Shown here in pieces: positions 47,040 to 57,792 of a stretch of DNA of 64,000 nt. The notes below the pieces were generated by a model. The model saw nothing but the letters and a program-made list of their open reading frames with translations. It was not told where the DNA came from and ran no database searches. The stretch's first letter is position 1. Each line of letters starts with the position of its first letter. This stretch comes from Chitiniphilus purpureus. GTDB lineage: Bacteria > Pseudomonadota > Gammaproteobacteria > Burkholderiales > Chitinibacteraceae. Location of the stretch: the NCBI RefSeq assembly GCF_025642115.1, contig NZ_CP106753.1, positions 3,123,501 to 3,187,500 on the forward strand, in the 5' to 3' direction. Position numbers and translations under genes: made by a program.

Positions 47040-47648
47040 ATGTCGATCACCCTGTACTGGCATCCCCAATCCAGCGCCACCCCGGTCGCCTGCGCCCTCG
47101 TCGAACTGGAGGTACCGCATGAACGCGTCAAGGTCGATATCAGGGCCGGCGAACAACGCCGCCCGGAATACCTGGCGCTGAACCCCAATGGCAAGGTCCC
47201 GACCCTGGTCGTGGATGGCGCGCCGATGTTCGAGACACTGGCAATCCAGCTGTGGCTGGGCGAGCACTACGGTGTGGCGCGCGGGTTGTGGCCCGAGGCG
47301 GGGACGCCCGAGCGCCAGCAGGCGATGTCGTGGTGCGCCTGGTCCTACGTGACCTACGGTGCAGTCCTGGTACGGTTGCAGGTCGCCACCATGGGCGACG
47401 AGGCGCTGCGGAGCGAAACCCATGCCGCTGCGGCACGCAAGGGATTGGGCGAGTTGCTCGGGCTGCTGGATGCGCGTCTGGCCGGCCAGCCCTGGATGCT
47501 CGGCAGCACCTATTCGCTGGTCGATCTGGTGGTGGGTTCGGTGATCGGCTACAGCGCCTATCTGGGCGCCCCGGTCGCCGCCTATCCGCAGGTGCAAAGC
47601 TGGCTGGAACGGGTGCAAGCGCGCCCGGCGATGCAGATCGACGCCTGA
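47040..47648 (+). CDS. Glutathione S-transferase family protein
   Basis: The 202-residue protein has the thioredoxin-like N-terminal GST domain (LYWHPQSSATP with the active-site Ser region, NPNGKVPTLVVDG with the cis-Pro, and E in FETLAIQLWL) and an all-helical C-terminal domain (PWMLGSTYSLVDLVVGSVIG). It probably conjugates or reduces small electrophiles with glutathione. AAGGAG is upstream of ATG 47040. It is divergent from the WYL regulator and may be its target. Confidence 0.9.
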   Translation: MSITLYWHPQSSATPVACALVELEVPHERVKVDIRAGEQRRPEYLALNPNGKVPTLVVDGAPMFETLAIQLWLGEHYGVARGLWPEAGTPERQQAMSWCAWSYVTYGAVLVRLQVATMGDEALRSETHAAAARKGLGELLGLLDARLAGQPWMLGSTYSLVDLVVGSVIGYSAYLGAPVAAYPQVQSWLERVQARPAMQIDA

Positions 47649-47774
47649 GGACACGGGCGCGCCGGCAGGTCGACGCGCCGTCGGGGTCCGGACGCAGCCG
47701 GCGCGCAACTGCGCCGGTTGCGGGCACCCCTGCCGATTGCCGTCGTACCCTGGCTTGGCTGTTCCCCAGGTGGC

Positions 47775-49820
47775 TCAGCGCTGGCGTGTGCCATCAGCAA
47801 GCCGGAAATGATCGACCAGGGCCAGCAGTTGCGTGCTTGCGGCCTGCATCTGCCCGGTCAACTGCGCGTTGGCTTGCGCATGCTGCGCGTTCTGCCCTGC
47901 CATGACGGCAATCTGCTCGGTATTGCCGGCCACATTCAGGCTTGCCTGGTGCTGCTCCTTCATCGCGCTGTCGATCTGTGCCGCCGCAACGTGCTCCTTG
48001 ACGCTGTTCTCACGGATGGAGGCCAGCGCCTGTGTCGCCTCGCCGATGCGCAGCGTGCCACGCTGCATTTCACTGCGCGCTCCGGCCATGCCCTGGACAG
48101 CCCGCCCGGTATCCTCGCTGATCCGGCCGACCAGCGTGCTGATCTCCTGGGTCGCGACCGCAGTGCGCTCGGCAAGCTTGCGCACTTCATCGGCAACCAC
48201 GGCAAAGCCGCGACCCTGCTCGCCGGCCCGCGCCGCCTCGATGGCGGCGTTCAGCGCCAGCAGGTTGGTCTGGTCGGCAATGGCGCGTATGGTCTGGACG
48301 ATGCGGCCGATCTCGTCACTGTGCCCCTGCATCACGTCGATGCGTCCGCCCAACGCTTCGATATCGCCCTCCAGCTCCCGGATCTCGGACAGCACCGAGC
48401 GCATGGTCTCCTCCCCCTTGACCACCTCGGCTTCGGCCGAATACGCCTGTTCGGCTGCTGTTGCGGCATTGGCGGCCACGCTGGCGATGCTGACCGTGAT
48501 CTGCTCGATCGCCGCAGCCATGCTTGACGATGCAGTCAATTGCTCTTGCGAGCGCGCCAGGATCTGGTGCGCGTTGGTGTCAAGCTGCTGCGTGGAATCG
48601 TTGATTCCGGCACTGGTCTGTCTGATCTGCCGGATCACCCCGGCAAGCGACCTGGCCATCTCATTGAAACTGGCCGCCACCGCAGCCAGCTCGTCGCGGG
48701 TATCAAGGTCGATGCGAATCCCCAGATCGCCGCCGGCCATGGCGGCGCTGTCACGGCACAGCCGGTCGACCGCCTGCTTGATCGAAAGATAGACACCGGC
48801 CATGCAATACGCGGCCGCAGCAAAAAGCAACAGGCTCAACCCGATCGCGACAGCGCGGTCCCGTTGGTATGCAGCAAGACGCGGCTGCAGTTCGCTGTCG
48901 ACCACCCCGCCCAGCTCGACGGTAAAGGCATTGATCTGCGCGATCAGCGCGCTCAGTGTCGCGAAATACTGTTGCGGGTCGATCTGCAATGATGCGCTGT
49001 AGTTGAAATTGCGGTCGATCCAGTCGGCACGGCCAGCGATGTCCTGGATCAATTGCCGCGCCGGCTGCGCCAGGCGCTGCGATTGCCGCCCTTCCCCCTG
49101 CATGGCGCGGCCAAGCTTGTCCTGCATGGCGTGGGCCAGATACCGCAACTGTGCCGACAACGCATGCAGGTCGGCCTGGTCGGCCACCTCGGCGGTGCCG
49201 GCAATCGCGATGCGGCTGCCGGCACCGCGGGCCTGCGCGGCGATTTCCGCCAAAGGCAGCAACGTCGTGAAATAGAGGTCCTGCAGATAATAGGTTTCCT
49301 CCTCGGGATCAAGCGACAGCGTCGAGTGCTGGGCAATGTCGTTGGCAAGCGAAAGCGCCAGTTGCAGCATGGCCGTATGGCTGGCGAAATTCTGCTGCGC
49401 ACGCCGGGTCCGCCAACTGCTCAGCTCACTTTCGAGCCGGAGCCGGAATCGCTGCCAGTGTGCCCGCACCGCAACGCGTTCCTCGTGCTGGCGCAACAGC
49501 GACTCGAACCGGCCGATATCCGCTGCAAGCTGCTGCTCGGTCTTCGCAATGGCCGCGGCAAAGCCGCTGTTTCCCTGCAAATAGCCGGTGCTCAATCCAC
49601 GGTGGCGCTGGCTGGCCTCGATGATGCGTACGAACTGCGTTGCCAGCACCAGACCGGCGCGTTCGCGCTCGATGGTTTCGATATCCCTGGCGTAGCCGTT
49701 GCTGAGCGTGGCAAGTACATAGACCATCGGCACCAGCACGATCAGCGCGATCAATCCGAATTTGTACGGAAAGCGCAGTTGCATCATGGCGCGGGTGGCC
49801 GGATTCAATAACTTGGGCAT
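47775..49820 (-). CDS. Methyl-accepting chemotaxis protein
   Basis: The 681-residue chemoreceptor has TM1 (about residues 22-38), a long helical periplasmic domain with [17 protein letters not shown], which resembles nitrate/nitrite-sensing (NIT) modules, TM2 (about 324-345), a HAMP region and a cytoplasmic signalling hairpin whose tip contains [20 protein letters not shown]. It relays ligand binding to CheA/CheW. No che genes lie next to it. No pentapeptide tether was seen at the C-terminus. It is transcribed from the 337-bp gap upstream. Confidence 0.94.
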   Translation of the reverse strand: MPKLLNPATRAMMQLRFPYKFGLIALIVLVPMVYVLATLSNGYARDIETIERERAGLVLATQFVRIIEASQRHRGLSTGYLQGNSGFAAAIAKTEQQLAADIGRFESLLRQHEERVAVRAHWQRFRLRLESELSSWRTRRAQQNFASHTAMLQLALSLANDIAQHSTLSLDPEEETYYLQDLYFTTLLPLAEIAAQARGAGSRIAIAGTAEVADQADLHALSAQLRYLAHAMQDKLGRAMQGEGRQSQRLAQPARQLIQDIAGRADWIDRNFNYSASLQIDPQQYFATLSALIAQINAFTVELGGVVDSELQPRLAAYQRDRAVAIGLSLLLFAAAAYCMAGVYLSIKQAVDRLCRDSAAMAGGDLGIRIDLDTRDELAAVAASFNEMARSLAGVIRQIRQTSAGINDSTQQLDTNAHQILARSQEQLTASSSMAAAIEQITVSIASVAANAATAAEQAYSAEAEVVKGEETMRSVLSEIRELEGDIEALGGRIDVMQGHSDEIGRIVQTIRAIADQTNLLALNAAIEAARAGEQGRGFAVVADEVRKLAERTAVATQEISTLVGRISEDTGRAVQGMAGARSEMQRGTLRIGEATQALASIRENSVKEHVAAAQIDSAMKEQHQASLNVAGNTEQIAVMAGQNAQHAQANAQLTGQMQAASTQLLALVDHFRLADGTRQR

Positions 49821-50157
49821 GGCAAAGCCTCGCTGATGCGGCCATCCAGCCTAGGACACGCGCTCCGTGCTTATCGAGGCAAACCGATGGATGTACGGTC
49901 CGGACCATGGCAGGCACAGGGAGCCGGACGGCATGCGGACTGTCGCCCGGAGCCGGAAGACCCTTGGCGCCGCTGGCAAAACCCGGCGCAGCGGTTCCGG
50001 CAAACAGGGCAAAGCACCCTGAACAGCAAGGCATCGGCTTTCCTTCGGGTGCCGACTGTACCGGTGATACGGCAAGTGAGCGCGGTGCAGCCAAGCGGGG
50101 TGTTATCAATGCCTCCTGCAGCGACAGGCGTGCAGCCTTGCATTTTTCCTGCCAGGC
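49821..50157. other. 337-bp gap
   Basis: There is no convincing gene. It carries the upstream region of the chemoreceptor gene and the 3' flank of the small secreted protein gene. A 10-bp palindrome GGTCCGGACC lies near 49900. Nothing else stands out. Confidence 0.5.
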
Positions 50158-50571
50158 TCAGCGCGCAATCAGGCGGATTTCCATCACGCCGGCCATGGTG
50201 TCGTAGTAGAAATAATCCGATTTATTTTCGGCAAGCCACGGAATACGCCTTCTGGCATTGGCCGGCATATGGCAAAACACGCTTTCACCATCGCCAATGC
50301 AACTGGCGTGATGCACGGCCCCCTGCGGCCATCCCATTTTCCTCCAGAACGATTTGATCTCATCGGAATCAAGCCGATCCAGACGCCAGCCCAGGCTATC
50401 GCCATGCACGAAGAGCGTAAATACATCGGCACTTTCCTGTTCTATGGTCCAGACCGGCTCGCCTTCCCGTTCGGTGAATTGATGCCCGAATACCCCGAGC
50501 GGCGGATCGGCCAATGCCAATACCGGGGCAATCAGAATTGCTGCAACCACCCTGCTTGCAATTGAACGCAT
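50158..50571 (-). CDS. Small exported protein of unknown function
   Basis: The 137-residue product has a signal peptide (VVAAILIAPVLALA) followed by a polar domain of about 115 residues with two Cys (SCIGDGESVFC) that may form a disulfide in the periplasm. ATG 50571 is chosen at the signal peptide; the frame is open 114 nt further up without support. The family is not recognised. Confidence 0.7.
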   Translation of the reverse strand: MRSIASRVVAAILIAPVLALADPPLGVFGHQFTEREGEPVWTIEQESADVFTLFVHGDSLGWRLDRLDSDEIKSFWRKMGWPQGAVHHASCIGDGESVFCHMPANARRRIPWLAENKSDYFYYDTMAGVMEIRLIAR

Positions 50572-51116
50572 AGGCTGACTCTTATTCAGGATTTCTTGTG
50601 CTGGCCGGCCTTCCACCCAGGGAACCGGAAAAGACCGGAGCGGATTAAAGCGGTTTCCGATCGGCCTGACAAGCAACCCATTCATTTGATTTGCATCGGC
50701 TATTCACCCAATGACAATTGCCCTGGCGAACCCGAGGCCCGCACCGTATCAGCCACAGCCCATACGGTGATTGTTGCAGCGACATAAAACGGCAATTGGA
50801 TTTGTACAAACGCAATTGCTGCAGACCTTCGGCAAACCGCCTTGGCGCGCAATCGGCACTGGCCTATCGGCTCCCGGGCAAAGCCCGCGCTGGATGACCG
50901 CGGTGCCCTGCCTCAGGCCAGACGCACCGGCCAGCAGGGTGCAGCAACGGCAGGCCGCAGCGTGCATGAGGACAGCGCCCGCTGCCGGAGCGGATGGCAG
51001 GTGGCATTGCATCGGACCGCTGCCATCGCTGCCGGATGGTGAATGACAGCGGCAATGGGGATAGAATGGCGGCTTGGTTTCTGTCAGCAAAGATCAAGCA
51101 ACGTAAGCTTATCGGC
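50572..51116. other. Gap upstream of the T6SS plus-strand arm
   Basis: There is no convincing gene. It holds the start region of the small secreted protein (minus) and of the type VI-linked membrane protein (plus). No clear promoter was identified. Confidence 0.5.
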
Positions 51117-52547
51117 ATGATTTTCAATTCCCTGCTTCTTGGTGGGCTGAGCGGCATCTGGTGGGCCCTGTTGTGGTTCGCACTGCCGGTCGACCTGCGG
51201 CAATTGCCGGTGCCTGCACTGGCCGCGTTGCACCTCCTGCCACCGCTCGCCGGTTTCGCCGGCTGGCGTTTCTGGCAACGCCACCGTGCGGCCGCACAAG
51301 CGGCGGCGGCCCAGGCCGCGCTCGACGCGCAGGCGGCCGAGCAGGCCGCCAAGATCGATGCGGCTCGCAGCGCACACGAGGCCGAGCTCAAGCAGCGCCG
51401 TGCCTACGTGGAATGCCGCGGTGCCTGGATTTCGTCCACCAGTGCCGTCCCGGCATGGTTCCAGGGCGATCCGGCCCATTGTGCGGTGCTGCAGGACGAC
51501 GCGGCCAACGCCGCCGGGGTGGGCAGGGAGACGGCCCTGGGCCCGTCGTTGCGCGAGACGCTCACCTTCGCGTTGGGACAAAGCGCTGCGCTGGCCTGGC
51601 TGCCACTCTACCTGCTGCCCAGCCGCGATCTGGACGGCACTGCCCAGCTCGAGCTTGCCAGAAGCGCGTGGCAGGCGGCCATTGCCGCGACCGGCCTTGC
51701 GCATGCCCCGGCGCAGCCGGACTGCAAGTTCCTGCCAGGGGCGGACACGGTGGCAGACCGGGTGATCGCCCTGTTCAACAATGATCCGACACTGCCGGCG
51801 CTGCTGCTGGCCGCCCCCGATTCCCCACTGGCCGACCGCATGCCGGACGACGAGGACGACGGGACACAGCAACCCGACAGGTTGGCAGGTGCTCCGGGCC
51901 ACGCCGTGGTCGTGCTGCTGTTCACCCGTCCCGGTCTGGCCACGCGGGACACGGCAGTGCCGCAGGACGACATCGAACGCGATCCCTACCAGCCCTATTG
52001 GGAGCAGGATCAGGACAGCGAAGCGGCCCTGGTCGGCTGGGGCAGGGTGCCGCCGCCGCTGCACGGCTCGTTGCTGGCGTTGCCGGCGCTGGCGCGACTG
52101 CATCAGGCGCGTACGCTGTACCGCAGTGGCGGCCTTGGCCGCGGCAACGCACTTGCCCGGCAGATCCAGGGATTGCTCGAAGGCGCGCTGATCAACGCCG
52201 AGCTGCGTGATCTGCCGTTCGATCAGAACGATGCCAAGGCGGCCGAACCGCTGGAGATCGGCTGGCTGGCCCACAACAGTGGCGGCATCGACACCGGCGG
52301 CAGCCGCTTGGCGGCGCTTGCCGCGGCGCTGCAGTACTTCGGCTGCGAAATCAATCCGGTGGGCGAAGCCAGCAATACCGTGGTGGAATACGGCGACGTC
52401 GGCGCGGCACGCGGGCCGCTTCTGCTGGCGATGGCGCTGCTGCGCGCAGCACAGCTGTCGCTACCGACGGTAGCGGCCGAATTCGAAGGTGATGATTTCG
52501 TCGGGGTCGGGATCATCCGCCCGGCGCTTGCAGGAGAAGCAGCATGA
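51117..52547 (+). CDS. T6SS-linked membrane protein of unknown family
   Basis: From ATG 51117 the product has 476 residues; an ATG at 51066 with GGGGATA upstream would add 17. Two hydrophobic segments (about residues 3-23 and 30-50) are followed by an Ala-rich coiled coil (about 52-90) and a large domain with LLPSRDLDG, ALFNNDPTLPALLLAAPDSP and YFGCEINPVGE. The gene overlaps the PAAR start by ATGA (52544-52547), so it is linked to the type VI cluster. It does not match a Tss core protein that I can name; it may be an effector adaptor or anchor. The call is moderate. Confidence 0.7.
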   Translation: MIFNSLLLGGLSGIWWALLWFALPVDLRQLPVPALAALHLLPPLAGFAGWRFWQRHRAAAQAAAAQAALDAQAAEQAAKIDAARSAHEAELKQRRAYVECRGAWISSTSAVPAWFQGDPAHCAVLQDDAANAAGVGRETALGPSLRETLTFALGQSAALAWLPLYLLPSRDLDGTAQLELARSAWQAAIAATGLAHAPAQPDCKFLPGADTVADRVIALFNNDPTLPALLLAAPDSPLADRMPDDEDDGTQQPDRLAGAPGHAVVVLLFTRPGLATRDTAVPQDDIERDPYQPYWEQDQDSEAALVGWGRVPPPLHGSLLALPALARLHQARTLYRSGGLGRGNALARQIQGLLEGALINAELRDLPFDQNDAKAAEPLEIGWLAHNSGGIDTGGSRLAALAAALQYFGCEINPVGEASNTVVEYGDVGAARGPLLLAMALLRAAQLSLPTVAAEFEGDDFVGVGIIRPALAGEAA

Positions 52548-52807
52548 AACGCGTGATACGGCTGGGCGATCCGACCAGCCACGGCGGGGTCGTGGTCAGC
52601 GCATCCCCGGGCATGGTCATCATGGGCAAGGCAGTGGCACGGGTCGGCGACACAGTCTCCTGCCCGGTGCCGGGCCACGGCTCGACGGTGATCGTCGAAG
52701 GCGACCCGGACTGGCTGGTCGACGGCAAGCCGGTGGCGCTGGACGGGCACAAGACCAGTTGCGGCGCATCGTTGATCGCAACCGTGCCCAACGTGGAACG
52801 AGGCTGA
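52544..52807 (+). CDS. PAAR-domain protein (T6SS spike tip)
   Basis: PAAR proteins cap the VgrG spike of the type VI system and carry effectors. The 87-residue protein is a minimal PAAR: RLGDPTSHGGVV at the start, then MGKAVARVGDTVSCP, and DGKPVALDGHKTSCGASL with the metal-binding His and Cys. There is no extra effector domain. It overlaps the upstream gene and is followed 5 nt later by tssA. Confidence 0.93.
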   Translation: MKRVIRLGDPTSHGGVVVSASPGMVIMGKAVARVGDTVSCPVPGHGSTVIVEGDPDWLVDGKPVALDGHKTSCGASLIATVPNVERG

Positions 52808-52812
52808 AGCGC

Positions 52813-53904
52813 ATGGACCAGGCAAGACAGGACAAACTCGAGCATCTGCTGGCACCGCTGCCCGGTGCCAATCCGGCCGGCGAGGATCTGGGTTATTCAC
52901 CGCTGTTCGACCAGATCCGCGAAGCGCGACGCGCGGACGACCCGGCGCTCTCGCAGGGTGACTGGGCCGCCTCGCTCAAGACCGCCGACTGGCCCAAGGC
53001 CAGAAAGCTGTGCGAGGACGCGCTGACCAGCCAGAGCAAGGATCTGCAGCTGGGGGTCTGGTATACCGAGGCGCTGACCAAGCTAGAAGGCTTCGAAGGG
53101 CTGGGATTCGGGCTGCGCTTTTTGACCGGACTGCTCGAACGCTACTGGGAGACCGGCTATCCCGAGCTCGACCCGGACGATCTGGATGAGCGGGTCGGCA
53201 AGCTCGAATGGCTGAACATCCAGCTGGGCCAGGCGATCCGCCGGGTGCCGATCACCATGCAACAGCATGGCGGCTACGACTGGTACCGCTGGCAGGAATC
53301 GCGCGATGTGGAAAACCTGGGGCTGCGCGACAGCGAGGCGCGCGAGCGCGCGCTGGCCGAGGGCAAGCTCTCGGGCGAGGCGTTCGACAAGAGCGCGCAG
53401 TATTCGGGCGTGACCTGGTTCCAGAAACTGAGCGCCCAACTGGCCGACGCGCGCGAGGCCTATCTGGCGCTCGATCGCAGGAGCGACGAGCGCTTCGGCC
53501 ATTCCGCCCCCAACCTGTCGGAGATCCGCGATGCGCTCGCCGCCACCGGCGACGTGGTCAACCGGCTGCTCGAACAGCACGGCGGCCGCGCCACGCCGGC
53601 AGCAGCCGAGCCCACCGGGAGCGTGCCGGCCGGCGGGGCCGCCATGGCCGCGACGCCTGCAGCGCCCACCGCCGCCATCACGGTGGCAGCCGGCCCCATC
53701 ACCAGCCGTGCCGATGCCATCCGCCAGTTGCGCGAAGTGGCGCGGTTCTTCCGCAACAACGAGCCGCACAGCCCTGTCGCCCTCTTGGCCGAACGCGCCG
53801 CCAAATGGGCCGAGATGCCGCTGGAGGACTGGTTGCAGACCGTGATCAAGGACGACTCGACCCTGGGCCAGCTGCGCGAACTGCTGGATTTCCGGCAGCC
53901 ATGA
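52813..53904 (+). CDS. tssA: Type VI secretion protein TssA
   Basis: TssA caps or primes the baseplate and sheath. The 363-residue protein has the ImpA-type N-terminal domain (SPLFDQIREARRADDP, WYTEALTKLEGFEGLGFGL), a Pro/Ala-rich linker at about 265-300 and a C-terminal domain with RADAIRQLREVARFFRNNEPHSPVALL. The ATG at 52813 is 5 nt after the PAAR stop. Its TGA stop is inside the palindromic terminator. Confidence 0.94.
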   Translation: MDQARQDKLEHLLAPLPGANPAGEDLGYSPLFDQIREARRADDPALSQGDWAASLKTADWPKARKLCEDALTSQSKDLQLGVWYTEALTKLEGFEGLGFGLRFLTGLLERYWETGYPELDPDDLDERVGKLEWLNIQLGQAIRRVPITMQQHGGYDWYRWQESRDVENLGLRDSEARERALAEGKLSGEAFDKSAQYSGVTWFQKLSAQLADAREAYLALDRRSDERFGHSAPNLSEIRDALAATGDVVNRLLEQHGGRATPAAAEPTGSVPAGGAAMAATPAAPTAAITVAAGPITSRADAIRQLREVARFFRNNEPHSPVALLAERAAKWAEMPLEDWLQTVIKDDSTLGQLRELLDFRQP

Positions 53905-53932
53905 AAAACGGCCCCGCGGGGCCGTTTTTCAT
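53901..53932. terminator. Bidirectional terminator (32-bp perfect palindrome) between tssA and clpV
   Basis: The sequence ATGAAAAACGGCCCCG and its exact reverse complement stand next to each other, so the full 32 bp are palindromic, with T-tracts on both outgoing sides. It overlaps the tssA stop codon at 53902-53904. It should end transcription from both the tssA arm and the clpV arm. Confidence 0.93.
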
Positions 53933-54011
53933 GGGGCAGTGCCAACCCGGGACGGTCATTCCAAGCGGCGCGCATAGCGCGCCATCCTGCGTCCCCGGGG
54001 CCTGCACTCCC

Positions 54012-56654
54012 TCAGCTGAGCTTCACCTTCAGGTCGTCCCCCTTCACCGTCACGGCGATCTTCTTGACCAGCTTGCCGAGCGCCATCCGTTCCAGCAGCT
54101 CGGCCGAAATGCGCGCCAGCACGGTGCGGGTGAGGATGGCGTCGGCGTCGCGCGCGCCACTGTCCACGTCGTAGCAGCGGTTGACGGTCAGCTCGACCAG
54201 CTCGGCCGGGAACTCCACCTTGGCGCCATGGTTGGCTTCGATGCGGCGCTGGATCTTGGCAAGCTTGAGCGCCACGATGCGCTTGAGCACCTCGTCGCTC
54301 ACCGGAAAGTAAGGCACGATGGTCAGACGGCCGAGAAAGGCCGGCTTGAACACCTTCTGCAGCGTGGGGCGCAGGATCTCGACCAGGTCTTCCGGGGTCG
54401 GATCGCGGCTTTCTTCGCCCTCAAACGGTGTCACGCCATGCTCGACCGCACGCATCACCAGATCGGTGCCGGCGTTGGAAGTCAGCAGGATGATGGTGTT
54501 CTTGAAGTCGACCTCGCGGCCTTCGCTGTCTTCGAGCACCCCCTTGTCGAACACCTGGAAGAACAGCTCCAGCACGTCCGGATGCGCCTTTTCCACCTCG
54601 TCGAGCAGCACCACCGAGTACGGCTTGCGGCGTACCGCCTCGGTCAGCACACCGCCTTCGCCGTAGCCGACGTAGCCCGGCGGCGAGCCCTTCAAGCCGG
54701 AGACGCTGTGCGACTCCTGGTATTCGCTCATGTTGATGGTGATGAGATTGCGCTCGCCGCCGTACAGCGCTTCGGCCAACGCGATGGCGGTCTCGGTCTT
54801 GCCGACGCCAGAGGGCCCCACCAGCATGAATACGCCCTTGGGCTTGCCCGGATCCTCCAGGTTGGCCTTGGCGATCTGCACCCGCTCGGCGATCTGCGCC
54901 AGCGCATGCTCCTGACCGATCACGCGTTCGCCGAGCAGCCTGGCAAGCTGCTGCACCTGCTGCAACTCATTGCTGACCATGCGTCCCAGCGGGATGCCGG
55001 TCCAGCCGCTGATCACATCGGCGATCACGTTCTCGTCCACGCATTCGAACGCCAGCGGCAAGGTTTTCTGCAGCGCACGCAGCTCGTTGCGCTTGGCCTG
55101 CAGCGGGCTCACCTTCCTGCCCTTGGCGGGCTTGGCATCGCCGCCGGCCGTATCGCTCTTGAGCGCATCGATCTCGGCCACCAGCTTGTTCTGCTCATCC
55201 CACGCGGCATGCAGGCGGGCCAGATCGGTCTCCAGCTCGGCACGCCTGGCCTGCAGCTCGGCGATGCGCTCGGCGTGGCCTTCCTCGCGCGCCAGCGCCG
55301 CCAGCTCGCGATCGATGTTGCCGATCAGCGCTTGCACATCTTCCAAGGGGCCCGGGCGGCCAGCGCGCGACAGCGCCACGCGGGCGCAGGCGGTATCGAG
55401 CACGCTGATCGCCTTGTCGGGCAATTGGCGGCCGGCGATGTAGCGGCTGGACAGATGCACCGCGGCATGGACTGCCTCGTTGAGGATGTCGACCTTGTGG
55501 TGCACCGCCATGGCCTCAGCCACGCCACGCACCATCTGTACCGCGACCTCGGGTGCCGGCTCCTCGACCTTGACCACCTGGAAGCGCCGCGCGAGCGCGG
55601 CATCCTTCTCGAAATACTTCTTGTACTCGGCCCAGGTGGTGGCGGCGATGGTGCGCAGCTCGCCGCGCGCCAGTGCCGGCTTGAGCAGGTTGGCCGCGTC
55701 GTTCTGCCCCGCCTGCCCGCCTGCGCCGATCATGGTGTGCGCCTCATCGATGAACAGGATGATGGGCGTCGGGCTGGCCTTCACCTCGTCGATCACCTGA
55801 CGCAGCCGGTTCTCGAATTCGCCCTTGACGCTGGCACCCGCCTGCAACAGGCCCAGGTCCAGCGTGCGCAGCGTGATGCCCACGAGCGCCGGTGGCACCT
55901 CGCCGTTGACGATCTTGAGTGCCAGCCCTTCCACCACCGCCGTCTTGCCCACCCCCGGCTCGCCGGTCAGGATGGGGTTGTTCTGGCGCCGGCGCAGCAG
56001 GATGTCGATCATCTGCCGGATCTCGCCGTCGCGCCCCAGCACCGGGTCGATCCTGCCGGCGCGTGCCTGCGCCGTCAGATCGACGGTGTATTTGTCAAGG
56101 CCCGGCGAGCCACGGCGCGTGCCGGGGGCGATCGCCGGGGCCGGCTCGTCCGGCTGCACCGCGCTGGTCCCCGCCCCGCCCTCGCCGCCGTGCTGGCGCA
56201 ACGCGCCATACCCTTCGCGCAGCTTGCCCGCATCGATCCTGAGCAGCAGCGGTGCCGATTGCTGCAGCGTATTGCGCAGCGCATCGTCGCTCAGCAGCGC
56301 CAGCAGCAGGTCCAGGCTGGAGATGTCGTCCTCGATGCACTCGGCGCCAGCGATCAGCCAGGCACGCTCCAGCCATCGGGGCAGCCAGGTGGAGAGCACC
56401 GGATTGCGCGAATTGCCGGTCCGGAACCCGTCCAGCGCCTGATCAAGCTCGCGCTCCAGCCGCGCGGTATCGGTCGCGCAGGCACGCAGCGCCGCGCCGA
56501 AGGCATTGTCGCTCTGGTCGATCAACGCCAGCAGCACGTGTTCGATCTCCACTTCGTAGTGGGTGCGCGCCAGCGCACGATTGGCGGCCTCTTCGACGGC
56601 CCGGCGCGCGGTCGGGGTCAGCCGGCCGACCAGAGCCTTGAGCGGGGTGGACAT
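54012..56654 (-). CDS. clpV: T6SS sheath-disassembly ATPase ClpV (TssH)
   Basis: ClpV takes apart the contracted TssB/TssC sheath. The 880-residue AAA+ protein has the Clp N-domain, NBD1 with GEPGVGKT, a middle domain and NBD2 with GPSGVGKT and [10 protein letters not shown]. The [16 protein letters not shown] linker to NBD1 and [15 protein letters not shown] after the second Walker A are typical of TssH rather than ClpB. ATG 56654 is preceded by AGGA. It is the last gene of the minus-strand type VI arm. Confidence 0.95.
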   Translation of the reverse strand: MSTPLKALVGRLTPTARRAVEEAANRALARTHYEVEIEHVLLALIDQSDNAFGAALRACATDTARLERELDQALDGFRTGNSRNPVLSTWLPRWLERAWLIAGAECIEDDISSLDLLLALLSDDALRNTLQQSAPLLLRIDAGKLREGYGALRQHGGEGGAGTSAVQPDEPAPAIAPGTRRGSPGLDKYTVDLTAQARAGRIDPVLGRDGEIRQMIDILLRRRQNNPILTGEPGVGKTAVVEGLALKIVNGEVPPALVGITLRTLDLGLLQAGASVKGEFENRLRQVIDEVKASPTPIILFIDEAHTMIGAGGQAGQNDAANLLKPALARGELRTIAATTWAEYKKYFEKDAALARRFQVVKVEEPAPEVAVQMVRGVAEAMAVHHKVDILNEAVHAAVHLSSRYIAGRQLPDKAISVLDTACARVALSRAGRPGPLEDVQALIGNIDRELAALAREEGHAERIAELQARRAELETDLARLHAAWDEQNKLVAEIDALKSDTAGGDAKPAKGRKVSPLQAKRNELRALQKTLPLAFECVDENVIADVISGWTGIPLGRMVSNELQQVQQLARLLGERVIGQEHALAQIAERVQIAKANLEDPGKPKGVFMLVGPSGVGKTETAIALAEALYGGERNLITINMSEYQESHSVSGLKGSPPGYVGYGEGGVLTEAVRRKPYSVVLLDEVEKAHPDVLELFFQVFDKGVLEDSEGREVDFKNTIILLTSNAGTDLVMRAVEHGVTPFEGEESRDPTPEDLVEILRPTLQKVFKPAFLGRLTIVPYFPVSDEVLKRIVALKLAKIQRRIEANHGAKVEFPAELVELTVNRCYDVDSGARDADAILTRTVLARISAELLERMALGKLVKKIAVTVKGDDLKVKLS

Positions 56655-56745
56655 ATTGGGTATTCCTGAGCGTTGGAGTTGTTTTGGGGTCCGGTCAATC
56701 ACAGCAACCGGGCGCCGCACCGGGTGACGCGACGCCCGGCATGGC

Positions 56746-57792
56746 TCATTGCAGCAGCCGGTAGCACATCTGGTCCGGATGCGCGGCGGGCGGCGTGCTG
56801 TTGAGCCAGACATTGCCGCCCAGCAACAGCGGCTGTCCAGGCTCGAGGCGCGGCTTGGGCACATCGCGTTTGTCGAGCACCAACGTCACGTCGCACGCCA
56901 GGCCATGCCCGACCATGAACTGCATCAGCGCATCCAGCGCATCGGCACCGGGCTTGCCGGGCAGCAGATTGTCGAAATGCCTGCGGCGCATCGGTCCCAG
57001 GCGCAACTGCATCTTGGTCTGCCTGTCCCAGATCCGTTCGCCGGCAAAGGCCGACAGGCCCAGCTCGCAGGCACCGGCGCCCAGCCTGGTCTGCTCCTGC
57101 GGCGGCACGTCGATCCATTGCCCGACGAACTGTGCAAGCTCGGTACGCACTCCGAAGAAACCCTCGATCAGCGTCACCATCGCCTGGGCGGACAGCGGCT
57201 TCTGCGACAGCAAGCCGGCGTAGTGGATGAACAGCGTCTCGTCGATCCCCGCGGTATCGTCCGCCCCCAGGCGCTCGCGCAGCCGGGCCAGTCCCAGCCC
57301 GGACAGATCGAGCAGGTAGCGGGTGAACCCGTCCTGCTCGCCGCCCTCCACCGCCAGCCAGTAGCGGTATTTGCGCCAGGCGCCGTAGAACAGCGCGACC
57401 GCGCGATGGCTGAACAGATCGAAGAAGGCATGCGCGGCCGTGTCCCGGTAGTACTGGCGGCGTTCGATCAGCAATTCGGTGTAGGGGGTGGGCAGCACCC
57501 CGCTCGGCCCGGTCAGGCCCATGAACGCGACCGTCATCTCGTCGCAGGAAGGCTCGACCTGATCGCCCGGGGTCTCGATGGGGCGGTAGCGCACCAGCTC
57601 GCTTGGCGGAAACGCGAGCGAGGCCACGGTGCGAAAGCGCAGCTTGGCGGGCAACGGCCCACGCCGCTTCTCGCCGCGCCGGTTGGCCGCGAGCGACAGC
57701 AGCCGCACCCCTTGGAAAAAGCCGTAGCAGGTGGCGTCCGCGGCAAGTTCGGCAGTCAGATCACGAGGGCTTCGCCCGAACGCGCCGGCCAT
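56746..57792 (-). CDS. tssG: T6SS baseplate protein TssG
   Basis: The 348-residue protein matches TssG (ImpH/VasB): YGFFQGVRLL near the start, VAFMGLTGPSGVLP, and later a FFDLFSHRAVALFYGAWRKY segment. TssG forms the baseplate wedge with TssF, TssE and TssK. Its ATG lies inside the end of tssF (overlap of 37 nt), which suggests coupling. Confidence 0.94.
   Translation of the reverse strand: MAGAFGRSPRDLTAELAADATCYGFFQGVRLLSLAANRRGEKRRGPLPAKLRFRTVASLAFPPSELVRYRPIETPGDQVEPSCDEMTVAFMGLTGPSGVLPTPYTELLIERRQYYRDTAAHAFFDLFSHRAVALFYGAWRKYRYWLAVEGGEQDGFTRYLLDLSGLGLARLRERLGADDTAGIDETLFIHYAGLLSQKPLSAQAMVTLIEGFFGVRTELAQFVGQWIDVPPQEQTRLGAGACELGLSAFAGERIWDRQTKMQLRLGPMRRRHFDNLLPGKPGADALDALMQFMVGHGLACDVTLVLDKRDVPKPRLEPGQPLLLGGNVWLNSTPPAAHPDQMCYRLLQ

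Noticed and set aside
49851..50143. Possible small Cys-rich protein or riboswitch in the gap above the chemoreceptor
   Set aside because: The composition is irregular, no start signal is present, and the sequence does not show a riboswitch core.
53208..56669. 1153-residue plus-strand open frame opposite clpV
   Set aside because: It is antisense to clpV, whose motifs are clear; long antisense frames are common at high GC. It has no domain of its own.
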